Notes: generated by a model from the sequence alone, not told the origin. A stretch of DNA of 64,000 nucleotides from Stomatobaculum sp. (GCA_017449925.1 JAFSYO010000180.1:1-64000); one strand, 5' to 3'. Counted from the stretch's first letter, positions 32,852-42,544 are shown. Numbers and translations are program-made.

Positions 32852-34250
32852 GGTTCAGTTTCCTCTTTCCGATATAATAGAATCCTTTGGATTCCGTGAG
32901 CTCCACATCCACGATCTCTCCTATCAGGGAAGCGTCGCCGGGGAAGTGGACCATCAGGTTCCCGGACAGCCGCCCGGAGACCATTCCCGGAGTCTGGGAA
33001 TTGACTTCCTCCACCAGCACCGGCATCGTTTTTCCCGCGTCCCGGTCCGCTGCCTTTGAGGCAAATTCCTGTACCAGGCTGATGAGGCGCTTCATGCGGT
33101 CCGCCACTGCGGAGGGATCCACCTGGTCCTCCATGGAGGCCGCGGGCGTCCCGGTCCGCCTGGAATAGATAAAGGTGAAGGCGGCCTGGTAGCCTACTTT
33201 CCGGATCACATCCAAAGTATCCTGGAAATCTTCTTCCGTCTCCCCCGGGAAACCCACGATCACATCCGTCGTGAGACAGATGTCCGGGATCTCCCGTTTT
33301 ATTTTTTCTGCCAGCTCAAGATAGGATTCCTTCGTATAGCGGCGGTTCATCTTCTGAAGGATCCTGGTGCTTCCCGACTGCAGCGGAAGATGCAGGTGGC
33401 GGCACACCTTTTCGTTCTCCTTCATCGCCAGGATCAGGTCGTCGGACAGATCCTTCGGATGAGAGGTCATGAACCGCACCCGCTCCAGGCCTTCGATCCT
33501 GCAGACTCTGCGGAGAAGGTCGGAGAAGCGCACCGGGATCTCCAGGGTCTTTCCGTAGGAGTTCACGTTCTGCCCTAAGAGCATCACTTCCTTGACCCCG
33601 TCCTTCACCAGGTCCTTGATCTCCTCCAGGATGTCCTCCGGCTCCCGGCTGATCTCCCGGCCCCGGACATAGGGGACGATGCAGTAGGTGCAGAAATTGT
33701 TGCAGCCATACATGATGTTCACGCCCGACTTGAAGCGGTACTTTCTCTTTACCGGCATGTGGTCCCGGCTGGGATCCGGCGTCTCCGCCACGTCGATGAC
33801 CCTGCGCTTTTCTGTTATGCAGGAATACAGAAGTTCCGGAAACTTCCAGATGTTGTGGGTCCCGAAGACCAGGTCCACATAGCGGTACTTCTGCCGGATC
33901 TTCAGGACTTCGTCCTCCTCCTGCATCATACAGCCGCAGATGCCGATGAGCATGTCCGGATGGCTTTCCTTAAAATGCCTGATCTGGCCCAGGTGGCCGT
34001 ACAGCTTCTCGTTGGCGTTCTCCCTGACAGTACAGGTATTGAAGAGAAGAATATCCGCGTTTTCTGTTTCTTCCGGGACAGCGCCGCACTCCGTCAGGAC
34101 GCCCAGGAGCTTCTCGGAATCCCTGGCGTTCATCTGACATCCCATGGTAGTGATGTGGCAGGTGAGCTTCCGACCCAGAAGCTCTTCCTTTTCCCGGAAA
34201 CTCTTTTTGAGAGCTTCCATCATCATCTGCTGTCTTTTTTCTTCTCCCAT
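32817..34250 (-). CDS. miaB: tRNA-2-methylthio-N6-dimethylallyladenosine synthase
   Basis: Radical-SAM methylthiotransferase that modifies the i6A37 made by MiaA. The 477-residue product has an N-terminal UPF0004 domain with cysteines in TMGCQMNARDSE, FNTCTVRENA and GICGCMMQEE, a radical-SAM cluster motif GCNNFCTYCIVPY (CxxxCxxC) and a C-terminal TRAM domain. Its 3' end overlaps mutS by 35 nt. Finding miaB and miaA around mutSL is common in Clostridia. Confidence 0.96.
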   Translation of the reverse strand: MGEEKRQQMMMEALKKSFREKEELLGRKLTCHITTMGCQMNARDSEKLLGVLTECGAVPEETENADILLFNTCTVRENANEKLYGHLGQIRHFKESHPDMLIGICGCMMQEEDEVLKIRQKYRYVDLVFGTHNIWKFPELLYSCITEKRRVIDVAETPDPSRDHMPVKRKYRFKSGVNIMYGCNNFCTYCIVPYVRGREISREPEDILEEIKDLVKDGVKEVMLLGQNVNSYGKTLEIPVRFSDLLRRVCRIEGLERVRFMTSHPKDLSDDLILAMKENEKVCRHLHLPLQSGSTRILQKMNRRYTKESYLELAEKIKREIPDICLTTDVIVGFPGETEEDFQDTLDVIRKVGYQAAFTFIYSRRTGTPAASMEDQVDPSAVADRMKRLISLVQEFASKAADRDAGKTMPVLVEEVNSQTPGMVSGRLSGNLMVHFPGDASLIGEIVDVELTESKGFYYIGKRKLNHGDDADDGALS

Positions 34251-34274
34251 ACCGGCTGCCTTTCAGAAACGGCG

Positions 34275-35525
34275 TCAGGCGCGGACCTGTCCGCCGCCGT
34301 AAATTTCGTATTTATAGGAGGTGAGCTCCTTCAGCGCCATCGGGCCTCTCGCATGCAGCTTCTGGGTGCTGATGCCGATCTCGGCGCCGAAGCCGAACTG
34401 TCCTCCGTCTGTAAATCTGGTAGATGCGTTCCAGTAGACGCAGGCGGAATCCACTTCCCGAAGGAAGCGCTCCGCGTTCTCTTTGTTTTCAGTGATGATC
34501 GCGTCGGAATGCTGGGTGTGATAGCGGTTGATGTGGCGGATGGCCTCATCAACGGAATCCACGGTCTTCAGGGACAGGATGTAATCCAGATACTCCATGC
34601 CCCAGTCCTCTTCCACGGCTTCTTTGAAGGAAGGATCAATATCCCTCGCCGCCTCGTCGGCCCGGATCTCCACAGAGAAAGGATCCAGTGCCGCCTTCAT
34701 GGCGGGAAGAAGCTTCGCTTCGACATTCCTGTGCACCACCAGAGACTCGGCTGCGTTGCAGACGCCGATCCGCTGGGTCTTCGCGTTGACGATGATTCGC
34801 ACCGCCATGTCGATATCGGCACTCTCATCCACAAAGATATGGCAGTTTCCTGCGCCGGTCTCGATCACCGGCACAGTGCTTTCCTGGACCACGGTCCGAA
34901 TAAGTCCTGCGCTTCCCCGGGGGATCAGGCAGTCCACATAAGCGTTCAGGTGCATCAGAGCTTTTGCGCTCTCCCTGGAGGTATCCTCCACCAGCTGCAC
35001 GGCATCCTCCGGAAGGCCTGCGTTCTTCAGGCCGCGGCGGAGCGCTTCCGTGACTGCTGTGTTGGAGCAGATGGCATCGCTGCCGCCCCGGAGGATCACA
35101 GCATTGCCGGACTTGAAGGCGATGCCGAAAGCGTCGCTGGTCACGTTGGGTCTGGCTTCGTAAATGATTCCGATCACACCGATGGCTACGCGCTTCTTCA
35201 CGATGCGCAGTCCGTTCTCCAGAGTCGTGTCGGAAAGCACCTCTCCCACCGGATCCGGCAGGGAAGCCAGACTGCGAAGGCCCTCCGCCATCTCCAGGAT
35301 CCGCTTTTCATCCAGACGGAGCCGGTCCTTCATACCCTGGGCCATTCCCTTCCGGTCTGCTTCTTCCATATCCTTTGCGTTGGCCTGGATGATATCTTCC
35401 ATGCTTTCCACAAGGGCGTCGGCGGCTGCCATGAGCCCTCTGTTTTTATCTTCCGTATTCAGCCGCACCAGCTGAGAGACTGCTTCCTTCGCTTTTCTTC
35501 CAAGAATGTTCAGATCCATCATCAT
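34275..35525 (-). CDS. proA: gamma-glutamyl phosphate reductase
   Basis: Second step of proline synthesis: reduces gamma-glutamyl phosphate to glutamate semialdehyde with NADPH. The 416-residue product has the ALDH-type fold, the catalytic Cys in KTQRIGVCNAAESL (near 255), IVVKKRVAIGVIG-like ENGLRIVKKRVAIGVIGIIYE in part, and FGFGAEIGISTQKLHARGP near the end. Three ATGs in a row begin at 35525; the first is best spaced from GGAG. The frame runs upstream into proB but the extension is unrelated. It lies 7 nt after proB. Confidence 0.96.
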   Translation of the reverse strand: MMMDLNILGRKAKEAVSQLVRLNTEDKNRGLMAAADALVESMEDIIQANAKDMEEADRKGMAQGMKDRLRLDEKRILEMAEGLRSLASLPDPVGEVLSDTTLENGLRIVKKRVAIGVIGIIYEARPNVTSDAFGIAFKSGNAVILRGGSDAICSNTAVTEALRRGLKNAGLPEDAVQLVEDTSRESAKALMHLNAYVDCLIPRGSAGLIRTVVQESTVPVIETGAGNCHIFVDESADIDMAVRIIVNAKTQRIGVCNAAESLVVHRNVEAKLLPAMKAALDPFSVEIRADEAARDIDPSFKEAVEEDWGMEYLDYILSLKTVDSVDEAIRHINRYHTQHSDAIITENKENAERFLREVDSACVYWNASTRFTDGGQFGFGAEIGISTQKLHARGPMALKELTSYKYEIYGGGQVRA

Positions 35526-35532
35526 ATTCTTT

Positions 35533-36408
35533 TCACTCCGCGCGCCGTTCCCCGGCACCTTCACGTTCGTTGAGAAGATAGTCGTCAAAATCAAAATCTG
35601 CGATGCGGCTCGCCTCGAACAGCGTTCCGATCTCATCTCCGTTGATGATCTTTCCGATCACGGCCATATCCGCCCCGCTGGCGATGATCATGTCCGCCCC
35701 GCTCTTGCAGGCGATCTGCGCCGCCTTCAGCTTGGTATGCATGCCGCCGCTTCCGATGTCGGAGGCGCTTTCCTTGCCGATATGGAGAAGAGAAGGCGTC
35801 ACCTTTTCCACGACGGAAATGAACTTCGCGTCCGGATTCTTGTTCGGATCATCGGAGTACAACCCCTCTACATCTGAAAGAAGGATCAGGAGATCAGCGC
35901 CGATCAGGGAACTGACAAGAGCGGAAAGGCGGTCGTTGTCGCCGAACCGGATCTCGTAGGTGGATACCGTGTCGTTTTCATTCACCACCGGGACTGCGCC
36001 CATCTTCAGCAGTTCGTCAAAGGTATTGTGGGCATTCGTCCTGGCTTCTTCGTCCTGCATGGTGAAGCGGGTCAGAAGGATCTGGGCGGCTGTCATGCTG
36101 TACTCCGCAAACAGACGCTGGTACACCATCATCAGCTTCGCCTGCCCGACAGCGGCGTAGGCCTGCTTCTCCGCCAGAGAGGTGAGTTTTCCTTTTTTAC
36201 CGAAGGTCTGTTTTCCGGCAGCGACTGCGCCGGAGGTCACCAGGACTACTTCTTTTCCCTGTCCCTTCAGGTCGCTGATCTGTCTTGCCAGCTGTTCGAT
36301 CTTCCCCAGATTCACGGCCCCCGTTTCCGGATGGGTCAGGGAGGTGGATCCGATCTTGATCACGATTCTTTTTTTCTGAATGAGATTTTTTCTGCGGGAA
36401 TTCTCCAT
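35533..36408 (-). CDS. proB: glutamate 5-kinase without PUA domain
   Basis: First step of proline synthesis, normally feedback-inhibited by proline. The 291-residue product is an amino-acid kinase domain only (IVIKIGSTSLTHPETG; VLVTSGAVAAG; VVNENDTVSTYEIRFGDND; LLSDVEGLYSDDP; SDIGSGGMHTKLKAA). The C-terminal PUA domain of longer ProB proteins (about 367 residues) is absent, as in several Gram-positive species. The gene has a gap of 81 nt before it and forms a proB-proA operon. Confidence 0.96.
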   Translation of the reverse strand: MENSRRKNLIQKKRIVIKIGSTSLTHPETGAVNLGKIEQLARQISDLKGQGKEVVLVTSGAVAAGKQTFGKKGKLTSLAEKQAYAAVGQAKLMMVYQRLFAEYSMTAAQILLTRFTMQDEEARTNAHNTFDELLKMGAVPVVNENDTVSTYEIRFGDNDRLSALVSSLIGADLLILLSDVEGLYSDDPNKNPDAKFISVVEKVTPSLLHIGKESASDIGSGGMHTKLKAAQIACKSGADMIIASGADMAVIGKIINGDEIGTLFEASRIADFDFDDYLLNEREGAGERRAE

Positions 36409-36442
36409 GGCTGCCTCCTGAGTGTTCCGTATTTAAATCTTT

Positions 36443-36471
36443 ATTCAGCCCCATGACCCGGGCCGCTGAAT
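36443..36471 (-). terminator. hairpin after the FAD oxidoreductase gene
   Basis: ATTCAGC (36443-36449) pairs with GCTGAAT (36465-36471), with CCC/GGG pairing inside. It lies 19 nt past the stop of the upstream gene and separates it from proB. The following minus-strand sequence is AT-rich but not a clean T-run. Confidence 0.55.
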
Positions 36472-36489
36472 ATTAACAGTGTATCTTAT

Positions 36490-38085
36490 TTAACTGGGCA
36501 CGTCAAACCGTCTGATCACCGCTTCCGCCACCTTCAGGCCGTCCATGGCAGCGCTGGTGATGCCTCCGGCGTAGCCGGCGCCCTCCCCGCAGGGATACAG
36601 TCCCTTCGTCGCCGATTCGAACAGTTCGTCTCTGGGGATGCGCACCGGAGAAGAAGTCCTGCTTTCCACCCCCGCCAGGATGGTATCGGCGCCGGAAAAG
36701 CCCTTCAGGACCTGGCCGAAACGCTCCATTCCATCAATGAAGGCCCTGCCCAGCACCGGTCCCAGCACCGGATTCAGGTCCGCAAAAGAAGTTCTTCCCC
36801 GGAAGCAGGGGATCACGTCCCCGTAGCCTGTACTTGTTTTTCCCTGCAGAAAGTCTCCGTAGAGCTGTACCGGGATCCTGCCGTTTCCGGCAAGAAAAGC
36901 CCTTTCCTCCAGTCTTTGCTGGAACCTGATGCCGGCCAGCGGTCCAGTGCCGCCGAAATCCTCCGGCGTGACAGCGACGATCACCGCGGAATTTGCGGTC
37001 TCCGATGCCCGGCCGTGATAACTCATGCCGTTGACGGCAGTCCTGCCCGGTTCGCTGGAAGCATCTACTACATACCCTCCCGGACACATGCAGAAGGTGT
37101 AGACCCCTCTCTGGTCCCTGCTTTTCGCCGTCAGCTTGTAGGCCGCGGGAGAAAGAAAGTCCGCTTCCTTTTCCCCGAACTGCGAGACATCGATCATCCT
37201 CTGGGAATGCTGGACCCGGAGCCCCACTGCGAAGGCCTTCGCCTCCATCAGAACGCCGTCCGAAAGAAATGCAGAAAAGGTGTCCCGGGCGGAATGTCCT
37301 GCGGCGGTGATCAGCACCTCACAGGGGATCGTCTCCCCGTCCGAAAGCCGGACTCCGGTGACTCTTCCTTCGCTGATCACCAGATGCTCTGCCTTGGCCC
37401 GGAACCGGACGTCCCCGCCGAGCCTCTTGAGTTCCTCCCGGATCCCGGAGACAATGCCGATCAGGCGGTCCGTCCCCACATGGGGCTTCTGCTCCCACAG
37501 GATCTCTCTGTCCGCGCCGAAACGCACAAAGGTCTCCAGGACTTTCCTGTTCCTTCCAAAACTGTCTTTGACCATGGTGTTCAGCTTTCCGTCGCTGAAA
37601 GTCCCGGCGCCGCCTTCCCCGAAGGACACATTGCTCTCAGGATCCAGCTCTCCGGTCTCCCAGAAATGTTCCACGCTGATCTTCCGCTCATCGGCAGGAA
37701 GCCCCCGCTCCAGGATCAGAGGGCAGTACCCTTGTTCCGCCAGAAGCAGGCCGGCGAAAAGTCCCGCCGGGCCGGCTCCGATGATCACCGGACGGTGCGG
37801 CAGCTTCTCTTTTCCCGAGACAGGCGGCGTGTACACAAAAGAAGGCGCGGCGGAGATCTTCGGATCGCGGTTCCTGTTCAGGATCTGCCGTTCCTTTGAT
37901 GTCCTGACGTCAACTGTGTAGTGATACCGGATGTCCTCTTTTTTTCTGGCGTCCAGGGAACGTTTTACGATCTCATAGGAGTCCAGTTCCTGTTCCCGTA
38001 TTCTAAGAAGGGAAAGGATCTTTTTCTTCAGTTCTTCCGGGCGGTGGCGCACAGGAAGAGAAAGTGTACTGATTCTGATGGCCAT
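36490..38085 (-). CDS. FAD-dependent dehydrogenase (COG2509-type)
   Basis: A 531-residue flavoprotein of unknown substrate. Residues 1-90 form an N-terminal domain typical of this group (VRHRPEELKKKILSLLRI; SLDARKKEDIRYHYTVDV). A Rossmann FAD-binding motif VIIGAGPAGLFAGLLLAEQG follows near residue 100, then FGEGGAGTFSDGKLNT, a conserved block of the family. The C-terminus YPCGEGAGYAGGITSAAMDG carries the second FAD contact. It lies 4 nt after another FAD gene (38090-39298). Class is firm, reaction unknown. Confidence 0.85.
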   Translation of the reverse strand: MAIRISTLSLPVRHRPEELKKKILSLLRIREQELDSYEIVKRSLDARKKEDIRYHYTVDVRTSKERQILNRNRDPKISAAPSFVYTPPVSGKEKLPHRPVIIGAGPAGLFAGLLLAEQGYCPLILERGLPADERKISVEHFWETGELDPESNVSFGEGGAGTFSDGKLNTMVKDSFGRNRKVLETFVRFGADREILWEQKPHVGTDRLIGIVSGIREELKRLGGDVRFRAKAEHLVISEGRVTGVRLSDGETIPCEVLITAAGHSARDTFSAFLSDGVLMEAKAFAVGLRVQHSQRMIDVSQFGEKEADFLSPAAYKLTAKSRDQRGVYTFCMCPGGYVVDASSEPGRTAVNGMSYHGRASETANSAVIVAVTPEDFGGTGPLAGIRFQQRLEERAFLAGNGRIPVQLYGDFLQGKTSTGYGDVIPCFRGRTSFADLNPVLGPVLGRAFIDGMERFGQVLKGFSGADTILAGVESRTSSPVRIPRDELFESATKGLYPCGEGAGYAGGITSAAMDGLKVAEAVIRRFDVPS

Positions 38086-38089
38086 GCCG

Positions 38090-39298
38090 CTACGCCCTTC
38101 CCGCCAGCTTTCCGCTGGTCCAGCACCACTGCAGGTTGTATCCGCCGCAGATCCCGTCTACATCCAGGATCTCGCCGGCAAAAAACAGGCCTGGAACCAG
38201 ACGGGACTCCATGGTCCCGGGATCCACTTCCCGTACATCCACGCCTCCGGTGCAGCACTGGGCCTGGTCGAAACCGGCGGTCCGGATGATCCGGAACCGG
38301 GAGGCTGTGACCGCAGCCGCCAGCGCCTCAATTTCTTTTCCGGAAAGATTCCGGGGATCTGTTCCCGGCTTCAGTCCAGTGTTTCTTATCAGTGCGTTCC
38401 ACAGGCTTTTGTTCAGAAGACCGTTCCCCAGCGCCTCCAGGGACTTGTAATCCCGGGCGGCGATACGTTTTTTCAGATAATCCGCAGGTTCCGGAAACTC
38501 CGGCAGGAAGTTCACTTCGGCCTCGGTCCTTCTTCCGACATGGATAGCCCGGGAAGCCATGCGGCTCACCTGAAACACAGGGATGCCGGACAGTCCGTAG
38601 CCGGTCAGCTGGACCTCTCCTTCTTCCTTTTCCGCCTCCCTCTTTTCCAGAAGAAGACGGAGGGAAGCATTCACCCGGACACCTGCCGCACTGCGGAAGA
38701 ATTCCTTCTCGGCGCAGTACAGGCCGCAGAGGGCCGGCAGTGGTTCAATGATCCGATGACCCAGCTTTTCCGCCAGCTGAAAACCGCTGCCGTCGGACCC
38801 TGTCCCCGGAGCCGCCTTCGAACCGCAGGCCAGGACCAGCCTGTCGGCAGTGAACATCTCCAGATCCGTGAGGACTCGGAAACCGCCGTCTTTTTTTCTC
38901 CGAATGTCCTTGACCTGGCAGGCTGTGACCACCCGGACGCCGGTGCGGCTGCATTCGGCCCGGAGCGCATTCAGGACACTGGCTGCCTGTCCCGAGTGAG
39001 GATAGACGTACCCGCCGGTCCGGACAACAGGTTCTACTCCAAGACTGCGGAACCACGCCACTGTATCCTCCGGCCCGAACTGTTTCAGTGCGGACATGGG
39101 AAAACTGTCCTCTCCCGCGTGATAGCAGGCAGAGGACAGGTCAAGATTCGTATAATTGCATTTTCCGTTTCCGGTCTGCAGAAGTTTTTTTCCCACCCGT
39201 TCTCCGTGTTCCAGGAGAACGGTCTGCATCCCGTTTTCTGCGGCGGTAATGGCCGCCGTCATTCCGGCGGGGCCTCCGCCGATCACACATACACGCAA
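38090..39298 (-). CDS. NAD(P)/FAD-dependent oxidoreductase, HI0933/BaiN family
   Basis: A 402-residue flavoprotein. MRVCVIGGGPAGMTAAITAA at the N-terminus is the FAD-binding loop; GKKLLQTGNGKCNYTNLD and the C-terminal GLFFAGEILDVDGICGGYNLQWCWTSG in part (GEILDVDGICGGYNLQ) are diagnostic for the HI0933/BaiN family. BaiN of bile-acid-converting clostridia belongs here, but most members have no proven substrate and no bai genes are nearby. The start is TTG at 39298 with TAGGAGG 9 nt upstream, overlapping the end of the flippase gene's stop region. Confidence 0.87.
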   Translation of the reverse strand: MRVCVIGGGPAGMTAAITAAENGMQTVLLEHGERVGKKLLQTGNGKCNYTNLDLSSACYHAGEDSFPMSALKQFGPEDTVAWFRSLGVEPVVRTGGYVYPHSGQAASVLNALRAECSRTGVRVVTACQVKDIRRKKDGGFRVLTDLEMFTADRLVLACGSKAAPGTGSDGSGFQLAEKLGHRIIEPLPALCGLYCAEKEFFRSAAGVRVNASLRLLLEKREAEKEEGEVQLTGYGLSGIPVFQVSRMASRAIHVGRRTEAEVNFLPEFPEPADYLKKRIAARDYKSLEALGNGLLNKSLWNALIRNTGLKPGTDPRNLSGKEIEALAAAVTASRFRIIRTAGFDQAQCCTGGVDVREVDPGTMESRLVPGLFFAGEILDVDGICGGYNLQWCWTSGKLAGRA

Positions 39299-39311
39299 AA
39301 TAATTCGCCTC

Positions 39312-40958
39312 CTACCTGAGAATGCGGAATCTTCTGGCCGCCCGGATCAGGCTGGTGCCCTTCGGGAAACTCTTCAGCTCCTCTGCTGTGATCGTGCCGC
39401 TGCGGAGCAGAAGGAACGCGTATACCATGACTGCGGAAGGCACCGAGATCAGGATACTGAGGGAGCGGCTTCCCACAGAAGACATGACTGTCTGCTTTAC
39501 TGCCCAGGTGATGATTCCCATGATCAAAGCACAGCCCAGAGGCATCAGGAAGGTACGCCGGTACTCCTGTCTGTGATGAAGAAGCTTCGAGAGGGAAATG
39601 CCGTTCAGGACACACATGCACAGCGCGAAGCACATATCCGCCATGACGACCCCGAAAATCCCGAGCTTTACGACCCGCAAAAGACATACCAGGATCACGG
39701 TGTGGATCATCACGGACATCAGGGCGTGCCTGACCGGGATCCGCATATGGCTGGTCCCCTGCAGGATCGCGTTCGTTACGGTGGAAAGGGAATAGAACAC
39801 CACCGCCGCACAGCCTGCGTGCATCATCACCACCGCGCGGTCGCTTTTTCCGAACATCAGGGGGATCAGAGGATCCGCGACGACGGCGAGACCCACCGCA
39901 GAAGGAATGGCGACGATCATGGAGAAGCGGATGACTGAAGAAATGTTTTCGTGCACCTTCTTCTGGTCGCCGATGGAATTCGCCCTGGAAAGGGCGGGGA
40001 TCAGGGATGTGGCCACGGAATTCGCCACCATGACAGGAACATTGATGAGGATCTTGTATTTCGTGGTGTAGATCCCGTAGTCCGCGGCCGTGTGATCCTG
40101 CAGCCCGAGGGCGAACATGCTGTGGCCGAAGAAGGCATTGTCCAGGATACTGCACACATTGTAAATAGCGGTGGAAAGGATCACCGGCACCACTGTCATG
40201 ATCAGCGCCTTCGTGATCTCGCGGAAGGTCTCGATATGTTCCGATGTATCTTCCTTGTATCTTTCCTTCAGCTGTTTCCGCTTCATCATAAAAAGAATGA
40301 TGAAGACCGCGAGGGCGGCAAGGGCGCCGCTCCCGGTGCCGATGGTCCCGCCCATGGCGCCGAAGGCCCGGGAGATCCGGTCTGTGTACTGCCTGTCCGT
40401 GGCAAAGCGGATCAGCATCCAGGCGGCACCGACGCTGACTAGGGCGTTAACGATCTGTTCTATGATCTGGGACAGGGCCGTGGGGACCATGGTGGAATGG
40501 CCCTGCCAGTAGCCTCTGCAGACCCCGAGATAGGAAACGATCCACACCGTGGGCGCCAGGGCCCGCATGGGGTATGCCGCCTCCGGAATATGGAGGAAGC
40601 TCTGGGCGAACCAGTCCGCCCCGAGGAAGATCACCGCGCAGCCTAAACCACCGGCCAGTGTGGCATATCCGAGAGATGCCTTCAGGATACGGTCCGCGTT
40701 TTTGTAGTTACCTGTCGCGACCCGGGCGGAGACCATCTTCGAGACTGCCAGCGGAAGGCTGTAGGAGGAAAGAAGCAGAATGATGGTATAGATGTTAAAA
40801 GCAGCAGAATAATATCCGTTTCCCTCGTCCCCGATGATCCGGGTCAGGGGGAGACGGTACATCAGTCCGATGATGCTGGAGATAATGCCGGAGGCAGCGT
40901 AGATGCTGCCCTGGATCAGAAAACCGTCCTGACGCTTTTTCTCCTGACGATTATTCAT
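39312..40958 (-). CDS. MOP-superfamily flippase (SpoVB/MurJ-like)
   Basis: Polytopic membrane protein of 548 residues with about 14 helices, resembling lipid II or polysaccharide flippases (SpoVB, YtgP/MurJ type). Conserved features include GFLIQGSIYAASGIISSIIG, LMYRLPLTRIIGDEGNGYY and SMVIHTVILVCLLR-type helices. Start 40958 (MNNRQEKKRQDG) lies 7 nt after ybeY with AGAGG upstream; an open extension to 41057 overlaps ybeY and is rejected. The substrate, lipid II or another polymer, cannot be settled from sequence. Confidence 0.88.
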   Translation of the reverse strand: MNNRQEKKRQDGFLIQGSIYAASGIISSIIGLMYRLPLTRIIGDEGNGYYSAAFNIYTIILLLSSYSLPLAVSKMVSARVATGNYKNADRILKASLGYATLAGGLGCAVIFLGADWFAQSFLHIPEAAYPMRALAPTVWIVSYLGVCRGYWQGHSTMVPTALSQIIEQIVNALVSVGAAWMLIRFATDRQYTDRISRAFGAMGGTIGTGSGALAALAVFIILFMMKRKQLKERYKEDTSEHIETFREITKALIMTVVPVILSTAIYNVCSILDNAFFGHSMFALGLQDHTAADYGIYTTKYKILINVPVMVANSVATSLIPALSRANSIGDQKKVHENISSVIRFSMIVAIPSAVGLAVVADPLIPLMFGKSDRAVVMMHAGCAAVVFYSLSTVTNAILQGTSHMRIPVRHALMSVMIHTVILVCLLRVVKLGIFGVVMADMCFALCMCVLNGISLSKLLHHRQEYRRTFLMPLGCALIMGIITWAVKQTVMSSVGSRSLSILISVPSAVMVYAFLLLRSGTITAEELKSFPKGTSLIRAARRFRILR

Positions 40959-40965
40959 ATCGTTT

Positions 40966-41466
40966 TCAGCCTCTCTGGCGTCTGTAGCCGACGCTGTCAA
41001 GAATTTCCCGCTGCCGCTGTTCCATGACTTCCCGTTCTTCCTCTTCCATATGGTCATAACCGAGCAGGTGCAGCATACTGTGGGCTGTCAGAAAAGCCAG
41101 CTCTCTTGTCTGAGTGTGTCCGTATTCAGCGGCCTGGGATTTGATCCTCTCCACGTTCAGCACGATGTCCCCGAGGACCAGTTCCCCGGTCTCCGGATTG
41201 AAGCATTCCTCTGTGCAGGCGCTGTCATAGTCCGCAGGGGCGGGGAAATCCACCAGGGGGAAGGAAAGCACGTCTGTCACGCTGTCGTTCTCCCGGTACT
41301 CCCGGTTCAGTTCCCGTATGGACGGACCGTCGGTGATGGTGACGGAGACCTCTGCTTCATAGGGACACTTCTCCGCGTCGAGGCAGCCAAGGACCACCGT
41401 CTCAATGATGCGGCGGTAAGGAATGTGAAGTTTCTCCTCCGCTTCGTAAGAAATATCAATCGTCAT
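40966..41466 (-). CDS. ybeY: endoribonuclease YbeY
   Basis: Metal-dependent RNase for 16S rRNA 3'-end maturation and 70S quality control. The 166-residue product ends with the zinc motif HSMLHLLGYDH (HxxxHxxxxxH) followed by a Glu-rich tail; ELVLGDIVLNVERI is the other conserved block. Start 41466 (MTIDISYEAEEK) has AGGAG upstream and overlaps phoH by 11 nt; the longer frame to 41580 is phoH in another frame. phoH-ybeY is the standard order. Confidence 0.96.
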   Translation of the reverse strand: MTIDISYEAEEKLHIPYRRIIETVVLGCLDAEKCPYEAEVSVTITDGPSIRELNREYRENDSVTDVLSFPLVDFPAPADYDSACTEECFNPETGELVLGDIVLNVERIKSQAAEYGHTQTRELAFLTAHSMLHLLGYDHMEEEEREVMEQRQREILDSVGYRRQRG

Positions 41467-42466
41467 TTCTTTTTCTCCTGTGCAGATAACGCTGCCGCCG
41501 CTCTTCCTTGTAGTTCTCTTTCTTTTCGAATTTGTCGTAGGCTTCGACAATTTTCTGTACCAGGGGGTGACGCACCACATCCCGGCTGGTCAGGCGGCAG
41601 AAGCCGATCTCTTCGATGCCGGAGAGGACCCTGGCCGCAGTATCCAGACCGGAGGGCATGCCTCCGGGGAGATCCTTCTGAGTCAGGTCCCCGGTGATGA
41701 TGGCCTTGGATCCAAAACCGATTCGGGTCAGGAACATTTTCATCTGGGCAGGAGTCGTGTTCTGGGCCTCATCCAGGATGATGTAGGCGTTGTCGAGGGT
41801 ACGTCCGCGCATGTAGGCCAGCGGCGCCACCTCGATCAGGCCTTTCTCCGCGTTGTGGAGGTAGGTGTCCGGTCCCATGATCTGGTAAAGGGCGTCATAA
41901 AGCGGCCTGAGATAAGGATCGATCTTGGACTGAAGGTCGCCTGGCAGGAACCCCAGCTTCTCTCCCGCTTCCATGGCGGGGCGGGTGAGGATGATGCGCT
42001 CTGCGTCCCCGTCCCGGAAGGCCTGGATCGCCATCGCCATAGCGAGATAAGTCTTTCCCGTTCCGGCGGGGCCGATGCCGAAGGTGATCATTCTGCTGCG
42101 GATCAGGTCCACGTACTGTTTCTGTCCCAGGGTTTTCGGCTTTACAGGACGGCCTGCAGCCGTGCGGCAGATCAGATCCCGGTCGATCTCCAGGATATGG
42201 TGCTCGCCTTCCTCAAAAGACAGGGACAGCGCGTAGGCTACATTCTGCTCCGAGATCTGGTTCCCCCGTTTCGAGAGTTCCACCAGATTCTGGAAAACAG
42301 AAGCAGCTTTCTGCACGTTCTCTTCGTCTCCTATGATCTTCAGGCATCCGTCCCTCTCGATCATGGTGACATGAAGGGTACGTTCGATCCGGGACAGATT
42401 GGAATCCATCTGTCCGCAGACATTTTTTTCATGTTCCGCTGGGATATCGATCAGTATCTCGGCCAT
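41456..42466 (-). CDS. phoH: PhoH family ATPase
   Basis: Cytoplasmic P-loop ATPase thought to act with YbeY in RNA metabolism. The 336-residue product has an N-terminal KH-like region (IERTLHVTMIERDGCLKIIG) and a C-terminal ATPase with Walker A FGIGPAGTGKTYLA and Walker B AYIILDEAQNTTPAQ. Start 42466 (MAEILIDIPAEHE) has GAGGT upstream; an ATG at 42511 lies in the rpsU terminator region. The unit is phoH-ybeY-flippase and two FAD genes. Confidence 0.95.
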   Translation of the reverse strand: MAEILIDIPAEHEKNVCGQMDSNLSRIERTLHVTMIERDGCLKIIGDEENVQKAASVFQNLVELSKRGNQISEQNVAYALSLSFEEGEHHILEIDRDLICRTAAGRPVKPKTLGQKQYVDLIRSRMITFGIGPAGTGKTYLAMAMAIQAFRDGDAERIILTRPAMEAGEKLGFLPGDLQSKIDPYLRPLYDALYQIMGPDTYLHNAEKGLIEVAPLAYMRGRTLDNAYIILDEAQNTTPAQMKMFLTRIGFGSKAIITGDLTQKDLPGGMPSGLDTAARVLSGIEEIGFCRLTSRDVVRHPLVQKIVEAYDKFEKKENYKEERRQRYLHRRKRNDD

Positions 42467-42516
42467 AGAATACCTCGTGTTCGTTAAGAACGGCTGTATG
42501 GAACGCAACAAACAAA

Positions 42517-42544
42517 TACCCGGTCTGAACAGACAGACCGGGTA
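42517..42544 (-). terminator. intrinsic terminator of rpsU
   Basis: Minus strand TACCCGGTCTG and CAGACCGGGTA form a perfect 11-bp stem with a 6-nt loop, followed by TTTGTTTGTTG. It ends rpsU and probably lets some transcription through into phoH. Confidence 0.92.

Noticed and set aside
33759..35573. Plus-strand open frame of 604 codons opposite miaB and proA
   Set aside because: Antisense shadow without start signals or family features.
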